64,000 nt of DNA from Adiantum capillus-veneris (GCA_014529385.2 CM043946.1:38699058-38763057); one strand, 5' to 3'; shown: positions 43,288 to 54,382, counted from the stretch's first letter. The notes: generated by a model not told the origin, from the letters alone. Made by a program: numbers and translations.

Positions 43288-45643
43288 TTTTTTTTTTAGA
43301 AGAGTAGAAATTGATTAGATGAAGGATGAAAAGAGATACAATTTCCCAATAGGAAGGGGGTGGGTAATCCCCATTACAAAAGTGTTACAAAGACATAGCC
43401 TCTTTCATCTTGAATCTAGAACGGTTGAAAATTTGAGACACTCTTTTGTATTTGGTAATCCCCAATACAAAACTGTTAACAGAGACATAGCCTCTTTCAT
43501 CTTGAATGTAGAAGGGTTGAAAAATTGAGGCACTGTTTTACTCCATTGTTTCCATATAAAACATCTTTGTAAGGAAGAGACAGTTTCATTTTTTGAGAGG
43601 GACATCTTGACGTGTCCACACAGATGAATAGCTGACTGTAGAAGATCTCTTTTGAGAAGGGACAATGGAGGGGCAATAGGATGCTGAAAGATAGAAGCAT
43701 TTCTTCTCAGCCATGTGAACCACAAAATATGACCTCTTTATATATTCCATAGAGGGACATTTATTCCCTTGCAATTTCCCAGCAGCAAGTCTTTAATATA
43801 CAATGGTCTTAGGCTTATTTGTGAGAGAACGTTGTGTATAACCTGGTACTTCCTTATTCTTCAAACAATTGAACCAAATATAAATACAACTTTTTGAGGC
43901 CAAATTGCATTTGCTACATATACCACTACCCAGACTAGCTCTGAGAGCTCTTTTTTGCAGTCCAAATGCCCTGATGTACTATGAGCCACATGAAAGTGGT
44001 TTGGTTATTAGCAGCTGGGTAAGACCATAATCATTTAAACCTATAAGTCCGTTGTTTACTGCTTTATTCTAGCTTCTATATTCTGTTGAGATTTTGTGTA
44101 AGGGAGTTCTCCACTATCCCTTTGAATTTGAACTGTGTGTAAATATGATTAGCTATGAATGAGATCCATCTAGTAGATTTCATTGTTTTGGCTGGTATCC
44201 TTAGCTTTACCATACATTTATTGGCTCTTTGAAGACACCAATTGGCATTTTTATCTAAAATTGAGAAATCCCTTCAGAGAGATTCAGAAGTTTTGAGCTG
44301 ACCATTCTTCACCACATCCTTCCACTGTCTAATTCTAGCCTTGTAACATTTGTGATCCTTCCTATTGGTTCCAAATTTGGCCTTACCTGCAAAATATCCA
44401 AACCAGAAAGAGTATATCAGAAAGGTTAAGTGATTATCTAGAAAATCTTTTGTAGGTGTCCATCTGGATTTAACAGTGTTCCAAGCATTCAACATTCTGC
44501 AGCCCACTTGGAACCATAAGGAATGCAAAGTTCACAAGCAAGTAAAACATATCTAAGTTGGAGATTAGTCCAAGATTTGTACTTTTGCAACTTAAACCTC
44601 TGCGTGAGGAGAAGATCCCAATAGTCTTGTGAGTCTGATGCTCTGCATAACCATTTAGTAGCCATTCTGGTTGAAATATGGGATAGATTGAGGATTCCAA
44701 GGCCTCCTCTCTCTTTGGGGAGACAACGTATATCCCAAGGTACCTTAGAAATCTTAGGATGATCCATGTTCCCTCCCCACAAAAAAGATCTTGCAAGTGT
44801 AAAAACCTAGTTCTACTGATATTTGGTTGGGCACCAGCAAGACAAGACAAAAATTAGGGAGGGAAGCAAATAATGATTAAGAATGAAAGCCCTTGATGAG
44901 AGAGGACTAGTGAAACTTCCATTTACTAAATTTGTGTTTGAACTTATCCAAGACCCACTCCCATCTCTGAGCATATGTAATCATGAAGACCATTGGAATT
45001 CCCAAGAGCCTGAAGGGCCTACCCCTCTCTAATTTCATGGCAACCAGCATCAAATATGACTTGAGCGATTTGATCATTGGAGGCCTTATATCCAGTCTTG
45101 CTATGATTAATGACAGAACCACTAGCCAAACAGGAGGTCTCTAAACATTTCCAAAAGAATTCTATTGTGTTATTATCATTGGACATCAGGGAATTAGTGT
45201 CATCAGCAAATTATCAAAGCACTAAATCTTTGGTAGCTCTTGGAATTTTTATCCATTTCATCAGATTTTTTTTCCTCTTTAATGGGAAGATATCAAAAAG
45301 ATCACCATTAATAGAAACTCTTGTATAAGCATTACCAAAAATAATCTGGATGAATTTGATAAAAGTCCTACCAAAGCCAGTATCATGCAAATATTGAAAA
45401 ATAAAATCCCATTTCATCCTGTAATATGCCTTATCAAAGTTGGTTTTAAAGAAGATGTAGTCCAGCTCACTATCCAGAATAAAATCTATAGCTTCCCACA
45501 TAGTAATTATGGCATTCAAAATCGAATCCTTTCTGCTCTAGTAAAATTATCTAATCGATGAGAGGACTCATCCTTCGAGCTAGGGACAAGGAGAAAACTT
45601 TATAAACAAAAGTCAAACAGGAGATTTGCTTCCAATTTCGTAG
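43288..45643 (-). pseudogene. LINE (L1-type) with decayed reverse transcriptase
   Basis: The minus strand reads, from 45643 on, RNWKQISCLTFVYKVFS (RT start), FFKTNFDKAYYRMKWDFI (Asp-containing motif), then LERGRPFRLLGIPM, KVPWDIRCLPKERGGLGILN and WFTWLRRNASIF (C-terminal region). The frames shift several times. A run of ten T at 43288-43297 is probably the poly(A) tail, which places the 3' end on the left. Element A is inserted exactly at the RT start. The endonuclease and ORF1 are absent, so the LINE was 5'-truncated. Confidence 0.8.
43380..43540. repeat. Tandem duplication in LINE, 92-bp period
   Basis: AGACATAGCCTCTTTCATCT recurs at 43391 and 43483 with similar flanks. Two copies, diverged by several bases. 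Confidence 0.8.
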
Positions 45644-45777
45644 TGAGGCGGTCCGGGGCGGGCAACAAGAGAGGCGACCTCTAAACACCCCTCAAGGCTC
45701 CCGTGCTGCTCAATTGGGGCTGGGGCAACCACAAGCACAACACAACAACAAACCCACAGCCAAACCAAAACAAGATA

Positions 45778-45810
45778 GGGGCACCACCTAGTTATGGTAT
45801 GCGAACTAGG
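45778..45810 (-). other. Conserved LTR hairpin plus GGTGGTGCCC (element A, 3' LTR)
   Basis: CCTAGTT and AACTAGG, a 7-bp stem with a 10-nt loop, next to the complement of GGTGGTGCCCC. It shares TGGTGCCCC with this element's own primer site. Confidence 0.7.
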
Positions 45811-46480
45811 ACGCAAGAGAGATTTTGGCACAACCAAGAAGATGCACCACACAACACACACAAACAACCTCACACCAAGACACACATGAAATGGACCAGA
45901 GAGAGCTAGAGCAAAGGGAAGAGAGAGAGGAAAGGATCTTGCGTAATACCTTATTTGTGACTTGCAAATGGAGATGGTTCGTTATGATGCTATCGTAGGA
46001 CTTGTACAAAAATCACTCAATGCTTAGTGATTGCTAATCATTGCCAAAACACACACACACTGTCTTAGGGTGTGGGAGACCTCTCACCACAATACCCTCT
46101 TACAATGGACACAAAACTGGCAATGAAAAACACACTAAAACACTTTCTAAAATCAAGATCAACCGATAAAACTCAAAATACACAAGTCACCTTGAATTCA
46201 CCAAACCGTATTGCACAAATGGAAGGACGAAGATTTGAACGTCGAATCACGCCTTTGATGCACCAAACCTCAATTTATTGATGATGAAGGAGCATGTACA
46301 ATAGTGGTTTTGAGATTTGTGGAACTCACGCTCTCTCACTTGCAATGTGTAGCTTGAAGGCTTCTCTCACACCAAGAGTGAAGCTCACAAGTGGTTGCTA
46401 CACCTAAGTCTCTCCTCACGCATAGAGTGTTGGGGTGCTATGTGAGATGTTGGAGGTTGTTTTACAAGAAGGAGAGGGGC

Positions 46481-46490
46481 CTATTTATAG
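46481..46490 (-). promoter_or_regulatory. TATA box in 3' LTR of element A
   Basis: CTATAAATAG on the minus strand; the same box lies at 55086-55095 in the 5' LTR. Confidence 0.6.
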
Positions 46491-46670
46491 GTTGGAGACC
46501 CCATATTAAGATTACTGGAAATCCTAATTTACAAGCTAACAAATCAGGATTATGATTTTTTTGAATATCAAAACATTGCGGGCCTTCTTTGTCTGCTTGA
46601 GTCATGGGTGTGGGCTCAAAAGAGAGCATTATTGATGGTAGATAAGGTGAAAGTAAGTTTTAAGGAAGGG

Positions 46671-46707
<37 letters not shown>

Positions 46708-48325
46708 TTACTATACATGTCTTGAGGTGAGGTGTCTTTTATGGTTAGGTCAATGCTATTTTGTGTTAGTATGTTAGTCGTTAGTAATCACTAGAAAGTT
46801 AATGTTACATTTACAATGGGTAGAGTGAGTTGATTTGATGAAGGAAGAGGGGTGAATTAAAAGAGAATCATTGAGATGGTGAAGCTTTGAAGAAGTTTGA
46901 ACTCACCCTTGTGTAGATTGTGGAAAAAATGACCGCTGGTCTTCTTCTTCTTCTTCGCTTCTTTACGCCGCCGCTGCCAAGGTTGATCATCGTGATGAAA
47001 ATGGTAATTCCGTTGATGAGATCTTTTGATTTGCAGAGGTTAAGCATGGTACACATGCTGAATTTATGTATATATATAAGGAGTAAGATGGAATTGTACT
47101 TTGGAGATAATAGAGAGAGGCATAGAGATGGTGTATGTACATGGAGAGCTCATATGAGAGCTATGGGAGTAAGTGGGGAGGTTAATGGTGAAGAAGGTGA
47201 GAGAAACTATTGAAGGTGCAGGTTTGAGTGAGGGATTGAGAGAAATGTGTGTGTGTGTGTGTAGAAGTGTGGAAAGAGGTGAGAGAAGACTAGGGGCTAC
47301 TTGTGAAAAAAGTGGGCAGACTGGGGTCCACTCAAAAAATCATAGCTCACCGCTGGTAGCTCCAAAAATCATGAAAAACTTTGAGGTGATTATTCAGAGC
47401 GTGGGCTACATTTTCTCTTTTGACCACTGCTCCAAATTCGGAGTGGAGATAGGTGCCAAAATTCTCACCAAAAAGCCTGTTTTTATGCTTGCAAAAGTCT
47501 TTTAGTGGACCCCTCCTTTGTTGAATTTGTACAATGCATCCAAGAGTGAGCCCCTCCTTTGTCATATCATAATACAAAGCATCCAAGTTGCCCTTGACAC
47601 ATGCATGGAGGAGGATTATTGGTGAATAAAGAAATATATACATGGTGGGACTAGTGTATGGACTATTCATGGACTTTAGCTCAATGAGCACATGGTGTTA
47701 GAATAATGAGTAAAAATAATAATAAAAATATGGAGGAGTTATGGATATGGAAAGATATTGGAATCATATGATATGGTCCCTCTTTGAATTATTTTGGGTG
47801 AAAGAGGAAAAGGTATGCAAGTAAATAATATAATAAACTTGACCAATGAGTAGAAATCAATTTTTTGTTTTCACGAGGGTGAGGGTGAAAATGTGGGAGT
47901 GATTTGTATAAAGGAAAAATATGAGGTTAGAGTATGTACATATTGGCAAAAAATATAATTATGGTGTAAGAGGATGAAAGAAGGTGTACATAGGTTTAAT
48001 AAAACACACACCTAAGTAGAAATATTTAAATAAAATACCAAAATAATTATAAAAAATCCCTATATTTAGGCCATATATACAATGAAATATTTACACACAA
48101 AGAGGCCATAATATACTTTTATTTTTTATTTTTTTTATTTTTTTTGGCTCACCTAGCCCAGTGACTAGCTAGCTGAGGGTTTTTTAAGAAAATATAGGAA
48201 AAGCCCCCTAACTCACACACGCCTATTTGCAGTGAAATGGTAGGGATAGCCATAGTGTTTGGGTGATTTTGGTAGGGTGGAGTAACTTAGTATAGCAATT
48301 ATGGAGAGCCGAAAAACGGCTATCA

Positions 48326-48343
48326 TTAGCCCTCCCCCAGGAT
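48326..48343 (-). other. Polypurine tract of element A
   Basis: CTGGGGGAGGGCTAA on the minus strand, between the gag-pol stop and the TGATAG start of the 3' LTR. It closely resembles the tract of element C. Confidence 0.85.
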
Positions 48344-48353
48344 GATGGTATAT

Positions 48354-51300
48354 TCATGTACCATCATAGAGCATCTTTTTCAAAGAGAGTGCTTTAGAGT
48401 CCTTGACGAGATCTTCATTGTTTGGCCCCTCAGAATTTTGGCTGGAGTTACACTCATGCTTCATGTAACAATACTTACATGAGACAGCGGCCTTTGGACA
48501 GATCTTTGGTAGATCCTTTGGTAGAAGGCGACTCAAATAGGGCTTCAAGCGATACCCGTTTACCTTCCTGGAGTGCTCTTTACCATTCAAGTCCATAAGC
48601 TGATAGTAACTAGAATTGAAAGCCTTCTTGACTATGTATGGCCCTTGCCATCTAGTTTCAAACTTGGCATCAAAACGATTGTCAAGTCGATTGTCATACC
48701 TTAGCACAAGCTCTCCTTCCTTGATGCCTTTGTCCTTCAGTTTCTTGTCGTGCGATTCTTTCGCTTGTGTGGCTTTCCTCTTGTAGCACTCGTATGCTGC
48801 TTCTCTTTTCCACTCAAGCTCCACTAACGTAAGAAGTCGATCCATCCATACCTCTTGATCATCTTGTGCTCCTTTGCCATGAAGTCGCATTGTTGGAATG
48901 TTGAGCTCGATAGGCTGCAAAGCCTCTTGACCATAGACCAAGTGAAATGGTGTGAACTCCGTGGCTTCCCTATATGTGGTTCGATATGCCCACAAGGCAC
49001 CATCCAAGAAGTCATCCCATAATTTTGTCTTGTTTTGCACCATCTTTCTAATGATTCCTGCAATGACACCATTAGCCTTCTCCACCAAACCATTTGACTG
49101 TGGGTAGTATGGTGTGCTATGACGATGTAGAATGTGAAGCTCTTCACAAACTTCTGTGAGCAAGCCTTTCCTAAACCCTGGACCATTATCAGAAACAATC
49201 TCCAAAGGTGTGCCAAATCTGCAACAAATGTGAGTGTACACAAACTTGCTAACTGTCCTCTCATTCACTCTTGCCACACTTTGAGCTTCCACCCACCTAG
49301 TCATATAGTCTACAGCCACTAGAATGTAGAGTTTACCATTTTTTGTCCTAGGCAGAGGACCCATAGCATCAATGCCCCACTTTTCAAAGGGTCCATTTGC
49401 AAGCACTATTTGCCTCGGGCCATGCACCAACCTTCTATTTCCATTTATCTGACAATTGTGACAGCTTTTACACCAATGTTGAACATCCACATGCAAGCTT
49501 GGCCAAACATACCCCGCAAGCAAAATCTTCTTCACAGTTGATTCTTGGGCAAAATGACCACCACATGCCTCTTCATGCAAACCTTTTAGAATGGCTGGAA
49601 TTTCCTCAATAGTTGGTACTCTTCTGCATACTTGATCCTTCCCTTTTTGATAGAGGGAGCCTTCTAGGAAGAGATATACGCTTGCCTTCTTCATGAGTCT
49701 CCTCTTCTGAGCTTTTGTGAAGTCTGGTGGAAACTCACCCTCCAAAATGTAGCCAATGATGGGAGCCAATGACTCCAATCCCCGGTACCTCGGTTGCTTC
49801 ACAGCAGCCGCCACCATGATGACCTGCACTTCTTTCTTTACACATGCAACGGCTTGTTGTGCAAGTAAATCAGCATCTTCATTCTGTTTCCTAGGAATAT
49901 GATATAGTTGCACTTCTTCAAATTGATTAAACAATCTACGAATGGCATGAACTTTTGTCCGTAAGCTCTCATTCTTGCATGCCCAAATGCCTAAAATCTG
50001 TTTAACAATGAGAAGTGCATCTCCCTTTACCATGAGGCGTTGTATCCCTTGGCCAATGCACATCTTCAAACCTTGAAGTAGAGTGTCATATTCTGCTTCA
50101 TTGTTGCTAGCTGAACTTGGTAGATTGAACTTCTCTTTCATGACCACCTCTCCACTTGGGTTGAGCAACACTAGCCCTCCCCCTGCTTTTCCTGTGGCTC
50201 GACGAAAAGCTCCATCAAAGAACAAAGTAAAAGCATTAGGAATACTTTTTGGTGGTGGCAATGGTAGGGTCTTTACTTCAGGCACCTTAATCTCCTTTTC
50301 GTGCACCCTATGAGTGAGAATCCCTGCCAATTGTGCACGCACACTATCTTCTACCTTGAAAGAGTATTGAAACTCTTGCAACTCCATAATCCACTTTGAG
50401 ATCCTAGTACTAAGATTCATTTGAGATGACACCCAAGGAAACAAATTTTCTGCAGTGAGAATTACAAAAGGTTTTGGTAGCAGGTAGGATCTAAACTTTC
50501 TCACCGCAAACATGAGAGAAAGCATCATGAGTTCTGCTTCTGTGTAGTCTCTCTCCAAAGCATTCATGACCCTACTAGCAAAGTAGATGGGTCGCATCCT
50601 TGTACTGTGGGGATCTTGTTGTAGCAACACAGCACCAATTGTTTCTTTCCCAGCACTAGAGCTAACAAAGAATGTGTACTCCCAACAAGGAGGCATGAGT
50701 GTTGGTAGCTCTGACAAAATGACTTTAATGTTACAAAAGTACTCTTCAAGCTCATCAGACCATGCAAATTCTACTTGTTGTGTCAACTTTTGCAAAGGGT
50801 GAAGTAACTCCGAGGCTAAGTGAATGAAGCGTGACATATACTTCACCTTCTGAATGAAAGAGATGACCTCCTTAAGACTCTTCGGTGATGGGAGCTCAAT
50901 AAGAGCCTTTGCCTTTGAAGGATCCACCTCAATGCCTTTATAGGAAACCTTGTGACCAAGCAAGATCACTTCATCCTCAGCTATGTGACACTTGTCGGGG
51001 TTGAGTTGACCTCCCATGTCATAGAGCTTCTTTAAACCTTCTTCTACCCTTTGTAGATGCAATGATTTTGAGCTATAAATGCAAAAATCATCAATAAAAA
51101 CCCTAATGGACTTTCCAAAGAATGCTTGAAACACCATGTTCATGAAGCGTTGGAAAGTTGCAGGAGCATTTGTCAGGCCAAATGGCATGACTCTAAAAGC
51201 ATAACAACCCCAAGGAGTGATAAAGGTTGTTTTCAATTGATCCTCCAATGCGATACCTATTTGAAAGTAACCCGAGTAGCCATCGCACACAGTGTACTTC

Positions 51301-53711
51301 TCATGACCAGCTACCTCATTTATTATCTCATCCTGGAATGGGAGGGGAAAGTGATCTCTTTTTGTTGCCTCATTGAGTGGACGATAATCCACACACACCC
51401 TCCACTTGCCGTTCTTCTTAGGAGTGACAACAACAGGAGAGACCCACTCTGAATTCTCCACTGGATAAATGAACCCTGCTGCTAGAAGCTTTCTTACCTC
51501 CTTGAGTAAAGCCTGCTCCTTGATGACTCCTAGCCTTCGTAGCTTCTGAGCCTTAGGTGTGGCCTCTCGCTTCAACTCAATTTTGTGTTGAACAGCATCT
51601 ACTCCACGCACATCGGTGTAGTCTTTAGCGAAAAGCCTAGGAAACTTCCTTAGCACACATTTGAACTCCTCTCTTTCATCCTTTGTAAGTGTTGTTGATA
51701 GCATACCTTCCAGCATCCCTTCATCTTGAACACCTTCGTTCTCTTGAGGACCTACCTCCTCCAAGCCTTGACAAGAGGTCTCTTGGTTGCTTGGCTTAAA
51801 CCTTACCCCCATGACTTCGATGGAAGACTCCTCTTCAGTAATGCTGTTGCTACTTTCTTCTTCTGAAGTGCTATCGGTCCAACCTTCTTCCGTCTCACTT
51901 TGAGATGATTCTTCATGGAGCTCCTCTTGGCGTTGCTCCTTCATGTCAAAGACAACCTTCTTATGATTGTCATTCCTGCAAATTAATTTCCCACTCTCCC
52001 AATCCTGCAAAGCTCGCATTTTCATTAGCCATGGTCTTCCTAGGATAAATGGATAACCACTTCCCTTGGTCGACATAACATAAAAATCCACTGCCTTCTT
52101 AATGCCAAAGGCCTCCACAAAAACATTTTTACAAATGCCTACGCACCTAGCCTTGCTATTGTTTGCCATCTTGACCTTAATTTCAGGTGTCTCATGGATG
52201 TGCATGCCTAGTCTTTGCATGAGTCCCTCTGTCATGATGCAAATTTGTGCACCCCCATCCACTAGACCTTTCCTAACCAATCTTCCTTTGATGTAACAGT
52301 CTAGCACCGGTGTAATGTCCTCATTCATTTCAGCTTGTGCAATTTTTACAACAGGCACACTCTCTTTTACCCTTCTCCTAGTGCTAACTGCCCTTGTTAA
52401 ATCCCTCCTAACTTGTGGACATAATGCAAGAAATTGAGGCCATGAAATATCAGGACCCTTACCTCTCATGTCTTCCAACAAGTTGTACGGAGCCATACCA
52501 TGTCCAAGAGGGAAGTCTTGGAGGTTGATACGACGTCGAGTCCTCTTGGTTTCCTTGGTTTCCTTTGCCTTCTTGCCTTGTCCATGGTCACTCTGTGATG
52601 TGACTCCTTCTTTCTCTTTACCTTTTCGTCGGCCACGCTTAATGCCATTGGCTTCCATGTCAACCTCATTTGAATTTGTCACCTCTACCACATGCACATT
52701 TGGATCTGGCAAAGGTGGAACTCCTTCTACCCCTTGTGGAGGTGGTCTTGGTCCATTTGGCCTTTGTATAAGCCTTGGTTGTTGACCAGTTCCTTCACCT
52801 GCATTCATCACTGGGTAATTCAAGTTAGGCCTCCCTGGCTCCCCACGGGGCCAAGGACAATTATACATCCCATGTCCAGATTCTCCGCAATTCCAACATT
52901 GCAAGACTCTCCTAGGTCGTGGATCTCGCTCTTCAGACTTCTTTGCTTGTCCCTTTGGACCTACAGCTTGTGCAAGGTGAATTGACAGGCTGCTTAAAGA
53001 TTCGTTTAACTTCTCAATTACTTCCGCCGTTACCTCAGGAAGCTCCCTCGATGTTGATGCTTGTGACTTACCTTTGGGTCTAAGACCTTCTATTGGAACC
53101 TCTCCCCTTAAGCACTTGAGTTTCCTATATTTCTCAGCAGCCCTAGTTTCAGCTGCATCAAAAGTAGCAGGTGCACCCGCCTCAACTTTTACCTTAAGGT
53201 CAGGAAAGAGTCCGGCTATGAACCTCTCCTTCTTTAAAAATTCTGCACCATCACCAGGGTTAGTAACATTTCGTATCCATAGAGCCCAAAGACGTAGAAA
53301 CTCTTGCTTGTACAAGTAGTAGTCATCTAAGTCTTTTTGCTTATGAGAAACAATGTCTTGCCATAGTTTTTGAGTGTTTTGGGGATCAAAGAAGTATCTC
53401 TTAAAACGATTCAAAACTTCTGTGTAATTCCCCTTAACTTCCTCAGGCAAAGAGTCAAACCAAGTACTAGCATCTTTCCTAAGGACCACCTCAAACATTT
53501 CTACACGTTCTTGATCAGTTACTATCCTCTTGATACGGCAAGACATCTTGAAATTCGCTAGAAATAATTCTGCATCCTCTCCAGGCTCTCCAAAGAAAAG
53601 AGGATATCCAGACATTTGGCGTTGGCTCTCCATTGAATTAATTTCAAAGTGACGCGTTTTTGTTTTTTCTTTCTTTAAAAGATTTACACAATAATATTTT
53701 CTAAATTGCAA
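48354..53711 (-). CDS. Element A gag-pol polyprotein (1785 codons, uninterrupted)
   Basis: The first ATG is at 53711; the likelier gag start is MESQRQM at residue 27 (53633), which gives 1759 residues. Order: gag (about 35-200), CCHC knuckle CWNCGESGHGMYNC (272-285), and protease with DGG at 485-487 where DSG or DTG is usual. ILGRPWL ends the protease; then RT with VDYRPLN and FIDD (872-875). In the first RNase H (about 1010-1130) the expected Asp residues are replaced. The second, archaeal-type RNase H has D1166, E1207, D1231, D1281. Integrase has a zinc finger (GGHFAQE ... CKSCHNC) and D1448, D1508, E1544. Dual RNase H is typical of the Tat lineage. No chromodomain. Confidence 0.95.
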   Translation of the reverse strand: MQFRKYYCVNLLKKEKTKTRHFEINSMESQRQMSGYPLFFGEPGEDAELFLANFKMSCRIKRIVTDQERVEMFEVVLRKDASTWFDSLPEEVKGNYTEVLNRFKRYFFDPQNTQKLWQDIVSHKQKDLDDYYLYKQEFLRLWALWIRNVTNPGDGAEFLKKERFIAGLFPDLKVKVEAGAPATFDAAETRAAEKYRKLKCLRGEVPIEGLRPKGKSQASTSRELPEVTAEVIEKLNESLSSLSIHLAQAVGPKGQAKKSEERDPRPRRVLQCWNCGESGHGMYNCPWPRGEPGRPNLNYPVMNAGEGTGQQPRLIQRPNGPRPPPQGVEGVPPLPDPNVHVVEVTNSNEVDMEANGIKRGRRKGKEKEGVTSQSDHGQGKKAKETKETKRTRRRINLQDFPLGHGMAPYNLLEDMRGKGPDISWPQFLALCPQVRRDLTRAVSTRRRVKESVPVVKIAQAEMNEDITPVLDCYIKGRLVRKGLVDGGAQICIMTEGLMQRLGMHIHETPEIKVKMANNSKARCVGICKNVFVEAFGIKKAVDFYVMSTKGSGYPFILGRPWLMKMRALQDWESGKLICRNDNHKKVVFDMKEQRQEELHEESSQSETEEGWTDSTSEEESSNSITEEESSIEVMGVRFKPSNQETSCQGLEEVGPQENEGVQDEGMLEGMLSTTLTKDEREEFKCVLRKFPRLFAKDYTDVRGVDAVQHKIELKREATPKAQKLRRLGVIKEQALLKEVRKLLAAGFIYPVENSEWVSPVVVTPKKNGKWRVCVDYRPLNEATKRDHFPLPFQDEIINEVAGHEKYTVCDGYSGYFQIGIALEDQLKTTFITPWGCYAFRVMPFGLTNAPATFQRFMNMVFQAFFGKSIRVFIDDFCIYSSKSLHLQRVEEGLKKLYDMGGQLNPDKCHIAEDEVILLGHKVSYKGIEVDPSKAKALIELPSPKSLKEVISFIQKVKYMSRFIHLASELLHPLQKLTQQVEFAWSDELEEYFCNIKVILSELPTLMPPCWEYTFFVSSSAGKETIGAVLLQQDPHSTRMRPIYFASRVMNALERDYTEAELMMLSLMFAVRKFRSYLLPKPFVILTAENLFPWVSSQMNLSTRISKWIMELQEFQYSFKVEDSVRAQLAGILTHRVHEKEIKVPEVKTLPLPPPKSIPNAFTLFFDGAFRRATGKAGGGLVLLNPSGEVVMKEKFNLPSSASNNEAEYDTLLQGLKMCIGQGIQRLMVKGDALLIVKQILGIWACKNESLRTKVHAIRRLFNQFEEVQLYHIPRKQNEDADLLAQQAVACVKKEVQVIMVAAAVKQPRYRGLESLAPIIGYILEGEFPPDFTKAQKRRLMKKASVYLFLEGSLYQKGKDQVCRRVPTIEEIPAILKGLHEEACGGHFAQESTVKKILLAGYVWPSLHVDVQHWCKSCHNCQINGNRRLVHGPRQIVLANGPFEKWGIDAMGPLPRTKNGKLYILVAVDYMTRWVEAQSVARVNERTVSKFVYTHICCRFGTPLEIVSDNGPGFRKGLLTEVCEELHILHRHSTPYYPQSNGLVEKANGVIAGIIRKMVQNKTKLWDDFLDGALWAYRTTYREATEFTPFHLVYGQEALQPIELNIPTMRLHGKGAQDDQEVWMDRLLTLVELEWKREAAYECYKRKATQAKESHDKKLKDKGIKEGELVLRYDNRLDNRFDAKFETRWQGPYIVKKAFNSSYYQLMDLNGKEHSRKVNGYRLKPYLSRLLPKDLPKICPKAAVSCKYCYMKHECNSSQNSEGPNNEDLVKDSKALSLKKMLYDGT

Positions 53712-53717
53712 TCTATT

Positions 53718-53936
53718 CTACAACAAAATAAAAATATTCACATCAAATGACCTATGATAATCAATAAGAGGTAGAATGACAGGGTTTGGTGATGCGAGAA
53801 TTTCTCCTACTCTTTGGGCACCAAACATGAATACCATACGTTGTTGAAAATGGATTTTTCTACTAATTGCAATGTTTATTCTAATGTGTGGAGTGAAATG
53901 GAAGGGGAAAACCTCTATTCCTGGGCCATTATCCAT
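53718..53936 (-). CDS. Leader small ORF, type B (72 aa, element A)
   Basis: ATG-initiated, lying 6 bases before the first ATG of gag-pol and in the same frame, separated by one TAG. It contains RKIHFQQRMVFMFGAQRV, then SPNPVILPLIDY and DVNIFILL. It matches type B ORFs in elements B and C. If the TAG were read through, a fusion to Gag would result. Function unknown; no known domain. Confidence 0.7.
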   Translation of the reverse strand: MDNGPGIEVFPFHFTPHIRINIAISRKIHFQQRMVFMFGAQRVGEILASPNPVILPLIDYHRSFDVNIFILL

Positions 53937-53957
53937 GGTCTATGCATGACCTAATAC

Positions 53958-54170
53958 TCAAAACAAAACAAAAATATAGACGTCCAAACTAAGGTCGTAC
54001 CTAATCAGAGGCAAAATAAAAGGGTTTACTGAAGCGTTTATCTCGGCCAACCTAAGAGGACCTAAAATCCTACGAATTACTCGCTGAAATTGCAACTTAG
54101 TACTAACAATTATGTGTACCTTTTGCCTTGCAATGGGAATGAAAGGATCATACAAATTCTCGTGATTCAT
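53958..54170 (-). CDS. Leader small ORF, type A (70 aa, element A)
   Basis: First ORF of the element transcript, starting 79 bases inside the LTR edge. It contains VHIIVSTKLQFQ, LAEINASVNPFILPLIRYD and the end IFVLF, nearly the same as 24558-24770 in element B. Order relative to type B is reversed here: A then B, against B then A in element B. It is in frame with ORF B and gag-pol; a TGA, five codons and a TAG separate it from ORF B. Function unknown. Confidence 0.7.
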   Translation of the reverse strand: MNHENLYDPFIPIARQKVHIIVSTKLQFQRVIRRILGPLRLAEINASVNPFILPLIRYDLSLDVYIFVLF

Positions 54171-54227
54171 GCAACCTACTTGACTATGCTAAAGGTTGAA
54201 CCTACACAAAAAGATACACAAGTCTTT

Positions 54228-54244
54228 CCTCAGTGGGGGCACCA
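54228..54244 (-). other. Primer-binding site of element A
   Basis: On the minus strand TGGTGCCCCCACTGAGG, four bases after the 5' LTR. One base differs from the sites of elements B and C. Confidence 0.85.
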
Positions 54245-54382
54245 AAATTGAGGCGGTCCGGGGCGGGCAACAAGAGAGGCGACCTCTAAACACCCCTCAA
54301 GGCTCCCGTGCTGCTCAATTGGGGCTGGGGCAACCACAAGCACAACACAACAACAAACCCACAGCCAAACCAAAACAAGATA

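Larger units (their letters stand above)
45644..48325 (-). repeat. 3' LTR of element A (2682 bp)
   Basis: In element orientation it begins TGATAGCCGTTTTTCGGCT, in which AGCCG and CGGCT form a small terminal hairpin, and ends GGACCGCCTCA. It has a TATA box (46481-46490), a GA tract near 46670-46706 and the conserved hairpin (45787-45810). Short frames inside it are repeated in the other LTR simply because the LTRs are identical. Confidence 0.95.
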
